This document shows positions 1-9,960 of a DNA stretch of 64,000 bases, one piece after another. The notes below the pieces were generated by a model that did not search any database, was not told the origin of the DNA, and was given only the letters and a program-made list of their open reading frames with translations. Source of the DNA: Allium sativum (Eukaryota; Streptophyta; Magnoliopsida; Asparagales; Amaryllidaceae); NCBI GenBank assembly GCA_030737875.1, contig JASFAX010000020.1:29712688-29776687 (forward strand). Reading direction: 5' to 3'. Position numbers and translations under genes: made by a program. Each line of letters opens with the position of its first letter. Positions within the stretch are counted from its first letter, which is position 1.

Positions 1-207
1 TCTTTTTTTTTTTCATGTTTTGCTGCGATATTTAAATTAAAGATATCTTCTTCACACGTTATCCGTTTTGCGTAAACTCGGACTCTATTTCGCGTATTTT
101 TCCGAGATGAACACAATGGCGTATCCCGTTTCCCTTAATTCTTTGATTTGAAATTAAATATACTTTAATTTATGACTTTCATGGTTATAGAATACATGGG
201 GTGTTAC
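1..207 (-). mobile_element. LTR 5' end of a minus-strand Tekay-like element (X)
   Basis: Read on the minus strand this segment starts TGTAACACCCCATG and runs into sequence matching the first ~200 bp of the other Tekay LTRs here (the AATTAAGGGAAACGGG block, the CGCCATTGTGTT block and the CGAAATAGAGTCCGAG block). It is therefore the start of an LTR whose remainder lies left of the window. It sits inside LTR E: the bases after its terminus (GTAAC, 208-212) would be one copy of its TSD, but the other copy is outside the window. The full element cannot be classified; Tekay type is inferred from LTR similarity to A1, A2 and C. Confidence 0.7.
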
Positions 208-570
208 AGTAACGCCATTGTGTTCGTCTCGGAATTCTGGACGAGACAGAGTCCGAGTTTGCGTAAAACAGATATTGGATGAAGGAGACATGGACGAAAA
301 AAAGTCAGACGGGTAAAATAAAAAAAAGGATTTCACGGGCGCACTTGGGAAGTGCGCCAGTAGAAATTTGCACTGGCGTACCTGCCAAGTGCGCCCAGGC
401 CGAGCAGTAGGCCTGCACAACTTTCTGGTTCAGTCTGATCTGTGTTGTGACTCATTGCTGAGTCCTTTCTGACTCCTTGCTGAGTCATTAGGGCTGAGGT
501 GTCACCCTATCCCGACTGAATGGTTTTGATTAACCCTAAGATCATCCGACGGCTATAATTAAATTAAAAT

Positions 571-584
571 TCTATATAAACATG
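571..584 (+). promoter_or_regulatory. TATA box of LTR E
   Basis: TCTATATAAACATG lies at the position corresponding to TCTATAAAAAGA in the C LTRs, just downstream of the GC-rich island (about 330-400). Position and sequence fit a Pol II core promoter, giving a short U3 of about 0.45 kb and a very long transcribed R/U5. The transcription start is not visible directly. Confidence 0.65.
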
Positions 585-1821
585 GGTAGACTCAAACCCT
601 AAATCAAAATAAAAACTGAAACTATAGTCGTCATGCTGTCATCTTGTAACCTAGAGTAACCGCCGAATCTACTTCAAAGGAAAGCTAATTCAACTTCAGA
701 ACTCAGAATTCAGAACTCAAGACCTTCTTTTAGTTGTGAGTTCGATTTCTTTAATAAAATAATTAGCAATTATATTGGATTAAGTTATGATGTGGATTAT
801 TTGGATATGATGTGAATTATTGACCACCTGTTATAATTATGTTGTAAAATTGCGATGTTATCATACATGTTGTAAATTCTATGATATGATGTTGTGATGT
901 TATCATATATGTGGTAAATTTATGATCCTACCATCTATGTTGGAATTCTATGATTGGCTTATATATAATCAAATCATCATGTTGTTCATAAGCTAGTTTG
1001 GTTATGTTGATTCATATGATAAATCATATGTATGTATGCAAGTTTAGATATTGATTTAGGCATGAACCATGTGTAAGTTAGTAAAGATTATGTATAACCT
1101 TACATGTTTCATGACATCTATTTTAGATCTAAAGTCAGGCTATGACATGTGTGAGTTCGATGATAAATTCTACATGCTAGTTTACATTTTTAGATGTAAG
1201 TTTACACCATTGTCATGTTGCATAAATCACATATGCAAGTTTATATAAATATACGAGTTTGGAACGTGAATCATGTTATGCAAGTTTGTAGTTATTGCCT
1301 ATGCAAGTTTACATCTTTAGATGTAGATCTATAACATACATGATTTATGCAAGTTTGTGATTATAACCTAAACAATTTCACACCTTTAGATTTGGATTTA
1401 TGACACATGTAGTTTTATGCAAGTTGTGACTTTGGCCTATGCAAGTTTTAGATGTAGAACATCATTCACACATGCAAGTTCACCCCTATGTTTAGATCTA
1501 GTTTTATCTATATGTATGTTGTGATGTTTTCGCTTTATTCTATGAGTTAGACTATTCGAGTCTAATGTATATTTTACGTTAAATGAACGAACGTACAACG
1601 TGGGGTAATGGGATAATATTAAAAAGATTTAATTGGCATAAATGCCTTTAATCGAATATAATAAATTTGTGATGAAAATTGGTATGATTTTGCATGCCAT
1701 AAATGGATGGACATAATTGAGTCAATTATGGCCATAGTTAGATTTGGAATTGATTGATAATTTGAATAGGGAAAGTAATTCAAATTGGCGAATGATTAAT
1801 TAGGAGTGATTAATCGTCTAA

Positions 1822-2032
1822 GACACGCGGTTAGGCTCTTTTTTGGTGTAAGACTGCCCGGACCCACCCGGCAAATCCAGCTGCCACAATTGCCAGTCTA
1901 ATGTGGGAGGTCTTAGGCATAAAATACGTAACAATTGTAAAGACACGAGGTTAGGCTTGTTTGTGGTGTAAGACTGCCCGGACCCGCCCTACAAATCCAG
2001 CTGCCATAAATGGCAGTCTAATGTGAGAGGTC
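1822..2032 (+). promoter_or_regulatory. Tandem conserved RNA hairpins, LTR E
   Basis: Two ~91-bp units (1822-1912 and 1942-2032) each begin GACACG.GGTTAGGCT and end AGTCTAATGTG.GAGGTC. Within each unit the left arm (TTAGGCT...TTTGTGG) pairs with the right arm (CCACAA...AGTCTAA) around an apical block GACTGCCCGGACCC. The same pair recurs in all other Tekay LTRs of this window with different stem sequences that still pair. The role is unknown; it lies in the predicted transcribed leader. Confidence 0.7.
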
Positions 2033-2895
2033 CTTATAAGATTCCAGTCTTAATGAATTAAGAAACACTTAACCAAATAAACATGTAGTTGGACATGAGG
2101 TGGTTAAGTGGGTGCCTTGGGTAGCATGTGGAATTTAGTGGGTGCCTTAGGTGACATTTGAAATACGATTAAAAAAACTTAACCAAAATTGAAACATGTA
2201 AGTGAACATGACTAAGAAGAGGGTTAAGTGGGATGTACTTGAGGGGACCAAGCTTAGGTGGATAGCTTGTGTCAAGTAATGGGGGCCCGTTTCAACTAGT
2301 AACCCAAACGTATCTTTGTGGGATCGACCCAAGTCGAGGACGGGATACGCAAACTGGGCTTGACTGTAAGAGGCCAAAACGGGTTAGCGGTGGCAACGCA
2401 AGTCCAACGGGTTCATATGCCTGTGTGGGCCCGGGCTGGTAGGTAAGACGTTGTTGCATCATGTAGGTATAATCCGTGCAATGTTTGTGGTATCGGGTTG
2501 CCACTTTGGGGAGTGATACACCCCACTGTGGGGCCAGCACGGGTATCTACGAGTTAGGGAGTCGATCGTATGGGGGTAGTGGATACACCTAGTGGAGATA
2601 GGGGGTAGGCGGCACCTATGAAGGCAACTAGGGGTGCACGAAACTATCATTATCATATTTAAGTTCTATAGGCGGGATCAACCTTATGGTGACTGGTTGT
2701 GGTGCAGTATAGTAGTGGTGGTGTAGTATAGTAATTATCTTATAGTGGTTTAGGTGCGCTTTAACGTTATCTTAGTTCATCTTGTTTCCTTGTTTTCTCT
2801 GTCTTACTCAATTATTCACAGTAATTTCCTTATTTTCCAACTTATGTCTTAGCCTGGTTGTTTTGGTAATTATATTGTTAAAGTTATCGCACTTG

Positions 2896-2962
2896 CCAGA
2901 CTTCACGTCTGACCCCCTTTGTTTCCTCCTCTTTTCTTCCTCCACCCTACAGGTGCTCAGGT
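2896..2962 (+). promoter_or_regulatory. Hairpin, polypyrimidine tract and acceptor-like AG, LTR E
   Basis: A small hairpin (CAGAC 2897-2901, GTCTG 2907-2911) precedes ~38 bases rich in C and T and then CAG|GTGCTCAGG, with the AG at 2951-2952. The arrangement is shared by the C, A1, A2 and O 3' LTRs. It resembles a spliceosomal 3' splice site. A donor-like TTGTGAGTTC lies upstream with GT at 736. Splicing is inferred only. Confidence 0.5.
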
Positions 2963-3321
2963 TGGAACTAGCACCGGTGGAGCTTGATTTTGGACAGCTA
3001 TATCTCTGCTTTCAGAAGATTGCTTGGATCGCTGAAGTAAAGTTCCGCCTCTCTTATTTATTGCTATTTCGTATTGGGGATTATGTCTTTCAATTTATGT
3101 ACTTTGATTTGGTCAAGATGGATATTATGTACTTTGACTATGGTTTTTGATGATGTAATCAATCTTTTCTATTTTCCACTACAATGAAATAAAGTTTTAA
3201 AGTTTTAGTACTATTTATATCTGTCTTGTTGTTAAGTTTCTGTTCTATACTCACTTAAAACGCTCCACAGAAGTTAATGCATTCCCTTTGTGAGTGACAT
3301 TAATGGATGTGGGGTGTTACA

Positions 3322-4559
3322 ATACCCGCACAATGCTGGATTGCATAAATTTTTATTACTATTCCAATAGTCAAGTACAACCTCCTTAATTTCATGGTTC
3401 AACAAGGAGACATCGATTCCTACATCCTTGATTTCACGGCTCAACAAGGGCACACCAACTCCTATTTCCTTGATTTCATAGCTACAAGGACACACAGATT
3501 CCTTTTTGAAACAAAACAAACAAGGTTTACTCGACCCAAGCAATTACAAACAGCCCTATAACTCTTTAATAACACTTGATCCAGAGGGTAGAGAGTGTAG
3601 ACAAAAGAAGTTTAACTAAAACAGAATTCAATTCGGTAGAGTATAAGTGCAAAAATCATAAAAATGATTAAGAATAAAAGTGTATTGAAATAGGATGAAG
3701 TTAGGGAAGAAGAGATGATGTAAAATTCAGTTTTAACTTCTTTTTATATAGTATGAAAGGTTGCAATGGTCCTGAATTATTTCAAATTGTGAAAATACAC
3801 TTCCTTTCAAAATAGAACAAAGTGACAATTATATGTCGACATGGAGTTTTTGCTATGTCGACATACTCCATTGAAAATTTAAATTTCGAAATATTTTTCT
3901 ATTGTTTTTGATATAAATATAATTCTGGAAATTCTTGAATTAAAATATGATGAAATAAATTAATATTATAAACTAGGAAAATGTATGAAAACATAATTTT
4001 AAATCATATAAACATATTTATAATTTTATAAGGTTTTAAACTATATAAATATAAGGTAAGAATACAAAGTATAAATATAAAAGTTAAGTTTGAAAAACAA
4101 AGAAGAATAAAAATAGAAGTAGAAACAAATAGAAAAAAAATAAAATAGAAAGGATTAAGGATAGAATTGAAAATCAGAATTTGAACTGAAAATCAGAATT
4201 TGAAAATTAGAATTAGAATTTGAACCTAGAGTGGTATTTAGAGTTTTACAAAAACTATACTCTATAACTACATTAACTTTGAACTCTTGAAATCTTGATT
4301 ACTCATGCATCTTGAAGTTTCTCTGATCTTTGAATCTCTATCATCTTTGTAACTGCACAGTCTTCAATAATGTTTCTTGTATATAGTTTCTGCAAGCATA
4401 TACATATACATACATATATATATTCTATACAAAAAGTGTTAACATATATTTTACAATCAATTATAATTGAAATAAGGTTATTGTCATCAAAACTACATTC
4501 TCCAACACCGTGTCCATTGATGCTAGGAGTTCTGTTTAAGTTACTGAAACTACATCAGC
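3322..4559. other. AT-rich gene-free flank
   Basis: No coding region is supported. The first 200 bases carry a three-copy direct repeat. The remainder (about 3640-4250) is A/T-rich with A-runs and no recognised domain in any frame. It lies between LTR E and the antisense-type ORF fragment and may be the decayed 5' part of that Tat-like element or an unrelated older insertion. Confidence 0.5.
3376..3503. repeat. Three-copy ~43-bp direct repeat
   Basis: Three diverged units each contain CCTTGATTTCA or CCTTAATTTCA followed by TGGTTCAACAAGG-like sequence and then AACTCC, GATTCC or similar. Spacing is about 40-48 bp. It gives a spurious repetitive reading frame on the minus strand. Function unknown. 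Confidence 0.6.
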
Positions 4560-5406
4560 TACTGTTCCCAAGGTGATTGTTGGTTAGGATTTTTCTCAAC
4601 CCTGGCCTCTTGTCGATGTACCTCTCGAAAGACATGGAACAACTCTTTCATTTATTTTGTATTAGCAATTGTGTAAACGATTTAGAATCGCAGAGAAGGA
4701 TGAGGCCAAGTTCCCGGTGAAGAAGGACTTTGTTGACCTTCCACCAGCTGGGTATGTCGCAGTAAATCGTTACATGCAGTTGAGTGGGACGATTTATCCT
4801 TTCAATCCTTACTTAGAATTAATCGTTCGGCGCTTGGCCATTTCCCCATATCAGTTGCACCCAAATGGTTATTTTAGTTTAATATGGGCTTTATGTACTT
4901 TTTATGAGGGTTAAACAACGTGCGCCAACCTATAAAGAAATTCGTTCTCTATATTCGTTTAAAAGGAGGAAACAACTCATCCCTCAATAATTTTTGTCGA
5001 GAGTCGGTATTCAATATTATTACTGAACTGATAGAAAGTGTTTGGGGATTTCAACACCAAATTTCTTCATCCGGTGTCCCGAAAACTTTTATGGCCGACG
5101 GATGCAAGGAGGTGAGTATATTTACTTAGAGCCTTCTATTTCTTTCTCCTTCTAAATTTCAATGCTCACATCTTTCCTTATTGTGCAGAAATTCCTCTTG
5201 ACCAAGATACTGCCCTCGATCAGGCACTTCTAGATTCTTTAAGGGGTATTAGTGAGGATGAACGGAGTAGAAATTTCTTGATTACAGAAGAATTCCTTCG
5301 CCGATGTCATATACTTCACCCTTTGCGTTCTCTTGCAATAGACTCGGCTGATAGAAAAGATACTGCTAGCAAATCTCCAACTAAGAAAACTAATCTAAAG
5401 AAGTGC
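4560..5406 (+). pseudogene. Fragment of Tat-type extra ORF (PF04195-like), split by element O
   Basis: Translated pieces match the antisense ORF of element D: RFRIAEKDEAKFPVKKDF, then FNPYLELIVRRLAISPYQLH, then (after a 77-bp intron) DERSRNFLITEEFLRR and LRSLAIDSADRKD. The NPYLE...LAI.PYQLHPNG signature is that of the plant 'putative gypsy type transposon' domain (PF04195). A GT...AG intron is visible at 5112-5188, with the donor in the same place as in D. There are stops (one before QLCKRF) and a frameshift near 4915. Continuity across O: the reading LKKCYD ends at the TSD and resumes after 58557 as PAGSSN, matching KKCFSPAKSN in D. So O inserted into this ORF. The function of the family is unknown. 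Confidence 0.75.
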
Positions 5407-5840
5407 TATGATGTAACACCCGGAAATTTTAACAACGCTAAAATAAGGTAAATTAAATAATAAATTATTTAATATTCAGAAGTAAGGAAAACGGAATGTG
5501 CCATTGCGGCCGTCACGAAATTGTGGTCAAGTTAGACATTTGGTTTGCGTAAAACGGACAAGCATGAAGAAGTTATGAGATTTTTAAGTTTATATACACG
5601 TAGAAAGAATATGTATATGCACATGAGTCAGAGATTAGTCAGAACTTTATCCAGAACAGCTCAAATTTGAAAAATTAAAAGTGGTGGTAGATTTCCGGCT
5701 CTACGGGGTTGACCCCCCCAGAGGGGTGTCGACACCGGGGTCGACCACCCTTAAGGGGTGTCGATCCATGGGTCGACCCACCCACAGGGGTGCCGACACC
5801 CCTAGGGCTGAGGTGGTGTCGGTTTCAGAGTGTTTTGCAG

Positions 5841-5850
5841 CTATATATAC
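5841..5850 (+). promoter_or_regulatory. TATA box of O 5' LTR
   Basis: CTATATATAC lies 430 bp into the LTR and is conserved at the same place in the 3' LTR (35081-35090). It sits just downstream of the GTCGAC-rich island, as in the other LTR families. Confidence 0.65.
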
Positions 5851-6819
5851 ATGGCTATTTCTCATATTTTCTTCATTGAAAATTCATGGCGGCCAAACTC
5901 TGCTGGTGTTTGAACTGAACCCGTTATCTTCTCAAATACAGTTTTCAAATCAACTCTAGAGATTCAAGAACCATTCTTTCTCTATTTTCTAATCCTAATG
6001 CTATGAGTTTCTGGTTTCTTTTAGATTTGAATATTTAAAAGTAAATATGCACGACTATGACTTGGATTTGTTCATATGCCTAAGTTATATCAGATGCATT
6101 TTAAATCATCAACATATGACATTCTGAATTATTTAAGATTTGGATCTAAATCTCTATCTTTTTGGATCTAATGTAACCTTTGTGGCATTCTATGATTTGT
6201 ACTAGTTCTATTCTAATTATTGATCCAAAATCTATATCTTGTTAGGTCTATGGTAACTTATATGACATGTTATGATGTGAACCTTATTTGTGTAGATCCA
6301 CTTTTAACCTGTTGGACCAAAATTATATGGACATTTAAATTGTTAATCAGATCTAGCTTATCACCTTGTGCTTATCATATGAGATCTAAATTTTTTTGCA
6401 TCTAATTTGTCAACTTAGATCTTATTATTCTTATTGTGACATCATAGTTATGTTAGAATCATTTGACCGTCACTAGTTAATCAGGTTTATACTTATATGT
6501 CCAACTTATCACCATGCTAGTTTATGATTATGCCAAGTTATGTTAAAACATTCACTTTTGCTGTATTCCTATTATTTTTTCCTTTTATCGTTCATGACTA
6601 GGCTATTATCTAGCTTAGGCATGCTGCCAATTTATGAGTGCACTTGTTAGGGAACAGGGGAAAAAGGGTTAATATGGACATAATTTGAATATAAACTTCT
6701 TGGGCATACGAATCAAATTATTGAGAAAAAGGGATATAATCACCTGTTAAGACATAGGTAAGAATTGGAGAAAAATGGAATGTCCAGTAATTACAATTAG
6801 GAATTATAATTACACGTAT

Positions 6820-7031
6820 GACACGAGGTTAGGTTGCATTAGTGGTGGAAGTCTGCCAGGACCCGAACGACATATCCAACAAACACTAATGTCGAACCTA
6901 ATGTGAGAGGTCTAAGTGCGCAAATACGAATTGGGCTATGGCATGAGGTTAGGCCCAATTGTAAAATAAGTCTGCCCGGACCCGACCGACATATCCAACA
7001 TCCACGTATTGTAGGTCTAATATGGGAGGTC
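6820..7031 (+). promoter_or_regulatory. Tandem conserved RNA hairpins, O 5' LTR
   Basis: Unit 1 (6820-6912): left arm TTAGGTTGCATTAGTG pairs with right arm CACTAATGTCGAACCTAA. Unit 2 (6941-7031): TTAGGCCCAATTG pairs with TATTGTAGGTCTAA. Both carry the apical AGTCTGCC.GGACCCG block and end AATGTGAGAGGTC or the like. The stem sequence differs from C and E but still pairs, which is evidence of compensatory change. The 3' LTR copies are at 36072-36163 and 36192-36282. Confidence 0.75.
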
Positions 7032-7950
7032 TAGCTCAAACCATAAATGGGCATGGTAATAAATTGGACTACTTAACTAAATCTAATTCATTGGGACTGT
7101 ATGATTGTGGACAAAAGTTAGGGTTAACTAAAATTGTTTGGATAGTCGATGGGTTAAGAAAATCTAGAGTGGGTGGTTAATATCTACATATAGGCGTACA
7201 AACTTAACCCGATAAGGTTATTAATTAAGGACACCTAGTGGTATACATAAATGGAGGAAATAATAAAGTTATGTAATTAAAGACACCTTTTTGGGTAAGC
7301 ATAACTTGAAAACATAATAGGAATATGTAATTAAAGACACCTAGTGGTATGCATAGCCGAAGAAAACCTAGTGGGGATACAAGACAAATGGGAGAGCTTG
7401 TATCATATTATGTGGGACCCATTTCAGTCAGTAACCCGGAGTTGGTATCAAACAAAGTATTCTGTACTAGGCGAAGATAGGGTACACCTACTGACTGATT
7501 GTAAAATATCCAAACGTGAAGGACGGTGTGGGCGACGCTAACCGACCGGGCCATGTACATGCATGAGCCAGGAAGAGGGGGATATGACGACCGTGGCACC
7601 TGTAGATATGGGGTTGTACATATCAGTGAGGGGTTGCCACTTTAGGACGTGACACATCCTACCGTGGGTCCGACATAGAGTATCTACGGAGTAGGGAGCC
7701 GATCGATTTGGGTAGTGGTTAGGGTACATTTGGACGTATGCCATAAGTCTACTACCTTATAGTGGAAGTGATCATCTCACTATGGTTATACTAATAACAT
7801 CGTAGAGTAATCATTATAAGCATATACACCTTATCTAGTCGACCTTGTCACACCTGCCATTTATGTAGTGATCTCTCTTATCCACTTTATATGCATGTCA
7901 TGCTACTTTTATTTACTTACTTACAAACAGTCACTAGACTCGCCAGACTT

Positions 7951-8070
7951 GTGATGTTTTTGGACCATGGTATCTAATGATAAATAAAGTTTTTTATGTT
8001 TCAGACATGTGATGTTTTTGGACCATGGTATCTAATTATAAATAAAGTTTTTTATTCTACTGTTATTCTA
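7951..8070 (+). repeat. 58-bp tandem duplication in O 5' LTR
   Basis: The block starting GTGATGTTTTTGGACCATGG and ending TGTTTCAGACAT occurs twice, carrying an AATAAA polyadenylation-like signal in each copy. The 3' LTR has one copy. The duplication adjoins the ~210-bp deletion relative to the 3' LTR, so the two probably arose in one rearrangement. Confidence 0.7.
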
Positions 8071-8172
8071 TATATCTGTCTTGTAATATTTTTTGTCTAT
8101 TTACCTATAACGCTTCACGAAACATAATGCATTCCCTTTGTGAGTGACATTAACAGACGTGGAGTGTCACAC

Positions 8173-8185
8173 TTCGTACCAGAGA
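8173..8185 (+). other. Degenerate primer-binding site (tRNA-iMet type), O
   Basis: TTCGTACCAGAGA follows the 5' LTR directly and matches the TTGGTATCAGAGC consensus seen in A1 and A2 with three substitutions. Position and residual match support it as the minus-strand primer site. Confidence 0.65.
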
Positions 8186-8349
8186 TGAAGGTTTCCAGAT
8201 TGGATAAAGTTTTTGAAAATTATTTCAAAAAAGATTTTAAAAGAAAGCATTTTCAAAAAGAAAAGTCGGTTTTGAAAAGCATTCCCAAAACGCCATATGT
8301 AATATCCTTCAGTCCTTTGTCTAGATCTCTTCCTTTTTCCTTTTTCAGC

Positions 8350-9960
8350 ATGTCTGGGGAACAAAACATTCCTATTATCCCAGAGGGCATTACCATACAC
8401 GGATTGTTCCATAGGTATTTGGAGGCCACGACGCCTGCTGAAGGCCAGCAAAATGTTCCTCCTCCAGCTGCACCGGTCATTCGTCCTTCTCCTCCAAGGG
8501 CAGATACCTTTGCCAAGATCTACAAAGACTTCCGTGCTATGGGAGGGAACCCATTCCATAGGAATGAGACTTTCGTGGAAGCACTAAATTGGCCCAAGGA
8601 GACCGAGGACTTGTTCGTAATATTTGAAGTAGAGGATAGAAGGAAGGTTCAGTTAGCCTCCTGGCTACTGAAAGATGAAGCCTCATTTTCGTGGGAAGTC
8701 ACCTAAGATGGACATTCGGTGGAAACTTGGGAAAATTTTAGACAGAGGTTTGAAATGAAATTTCTCTCCCAAGCTAAGAGAAGCATGCGTATGTAGAGAT
8801 TCTTAGCACTCAAACAAGGAAACTTGACGGTGAAAGAGTATGTAAATAAATTGAACCAGCTAGCAAGGTTCGGGTTAGAGTTGGTGGATACGCAGCACAA
8901 AAAGGCTTTGCCGTTTGCTAAAGGGCTGAATGAGCCTCTGCGTGGGTTAGCGATGTCCCATATTTTAATGAGGGCCACTTTTGAAAATCTTATCGATATG
9001 GCCCTAATGCACGAGGAAGACAAGGGAGAAAGTACGGAAGCAAATGCTAAGGAGACATAGCAAAATAGGAAGGTGTGGCCCAAGAAGGGGCAGGAGCAAG
9101 AGCAACAACAGCAGAGGAAAGGAGGAAAAAATGACGAAGGCAAGGATAAATTAAAATGCTACAATTGTGGGAAGGAAGGTCACTTTATCAAAGACTATAA
9201 GTGAAGGAAGAACTCTTGCTACCACTGTAGAGAGGTCGGACACTTTGCTAGAGAGTACCCAAAGAAACAGGGATCGCATGGATAGGGTCAAAGGACCGGG
9301 ACTTCTGTAGGGTACGTGCATGCTGTCGCGATCAGTGCTCCTGATAGAGGTAGAAAAATTTCTATGGAAGGTTTAATTTCTCTTTCAAACCATCCTATTA
9401 GAACAATTTTTGATTCTGGCGCTTTACATTCATTTATATAAAGTTCTGCAGTTCAATATCTGCACTTAATTACTAGTATGGTAGTGGATCCCGTAGTTGT
9501 TTCAAACCCAATTGTTGCTTTAGATCGTTTATCTATGATTTGTCGGGGTTTGAAAATATCTGTGTTAGGCATCGAGTTTGAATGTTATGCTCATGTGCTC
9601 GGGTTTATGGGCCATGGGTTGATTCTAGGAATGGATTGCTCACCATGTATGGTGCCATACTAGATTGTGAGAAGAGGGTCGTTACGCTTCTGACTTGTCA
9701 TGCGAGGACCCTCGAGATTTCTTGTGACCCACAAGCATTGGTTTTGCTTTGTTTCCTAGATTCCCTTAATGCATCCATTGACGACTTGCATTCTATTCCA
9801 GTAGTCCGAGATTTTTCTGATGTTTTTGATGAGGTTTGGGTTTACCTCCGAAGTGCGAGATCGACTTTCGTATACATTTGGTGAACAATGCAAAGCTAAT
9901 CGCATTTCCAGTGTGCCACATGGCTCCGAGGGAAAGGAGGGAGATGTGTAAGCAAGTAGG
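8350..9960 (+). pseudogene. gag-protease remnant of element O
   Basis: The frame opens at 8350 with MSGEQNIPIIPEG and a proline-rich N-terminus, like A1 gag, and reaches a stop at 8704. Homology continues in pieces: WLLKDEAS..WEVT, LTVKEYVNKLNQLARFGLEL (8824 on), then two CCHC zinc knuckles near 9155-9250 (CYNCGKEGHF, CYHCREVGHF), both damaged at the last Cys. The protease active-site region FDSGALHSFI (about 9407) is followed by a stop. Gag would form the virus-like particle and bind RNA; the protease would cut the polyprotein. This copy cannot make either. Confidence 0.85.

Larger units (their letters stand above)
208..3321 (+). mobile_element. Tekay-type LTR (element E), 3' or solo LTR
   Basis: Collinear with both LTRs of element C (36893-40124 and 44990-48196). 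It lacks about the first 83 bp, which are interrupted by X. It ends GGGGTGTTACA at 3321, exactly like C. No tRNA primer-binding site follows, so it is a 3' LTR or a solo LTR. It contains the TATA box, T-rich leader, tandem hairpins, polypyrimidine/AG module and an AATAAA signal (about 3186-3192) in the same order as C. No coding sequence is supported inside it. Confidence 0.85.
5412..8171 (+). repeat. 5' LTR of element O
   Basis: Starts TGTAACACCCGG and ends GGAGTGTCACA. Contains a GC-rich island of GTCGAC-type palindromes (about 5697-5815), a TATA box (5841-5850), a T-rich leader, the tandem hairpins (6820-7031) and AATAAA signals. Compared with the 3' copy it has an extra ~60 bp in the GC island and has lost ~210 bp including the polypyrimidine/AG module; a ~58-bp tandem duplication (7951-8070) sits at the lesion. 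No genes inside. Confidence 0.85.

Noticed and set aside
3274..3543. Minus-strand frame with EIKEIGV-like repeats
   Set aside because: Produced by the three-copy direct repeat and the LTR E end; no start context or homology.
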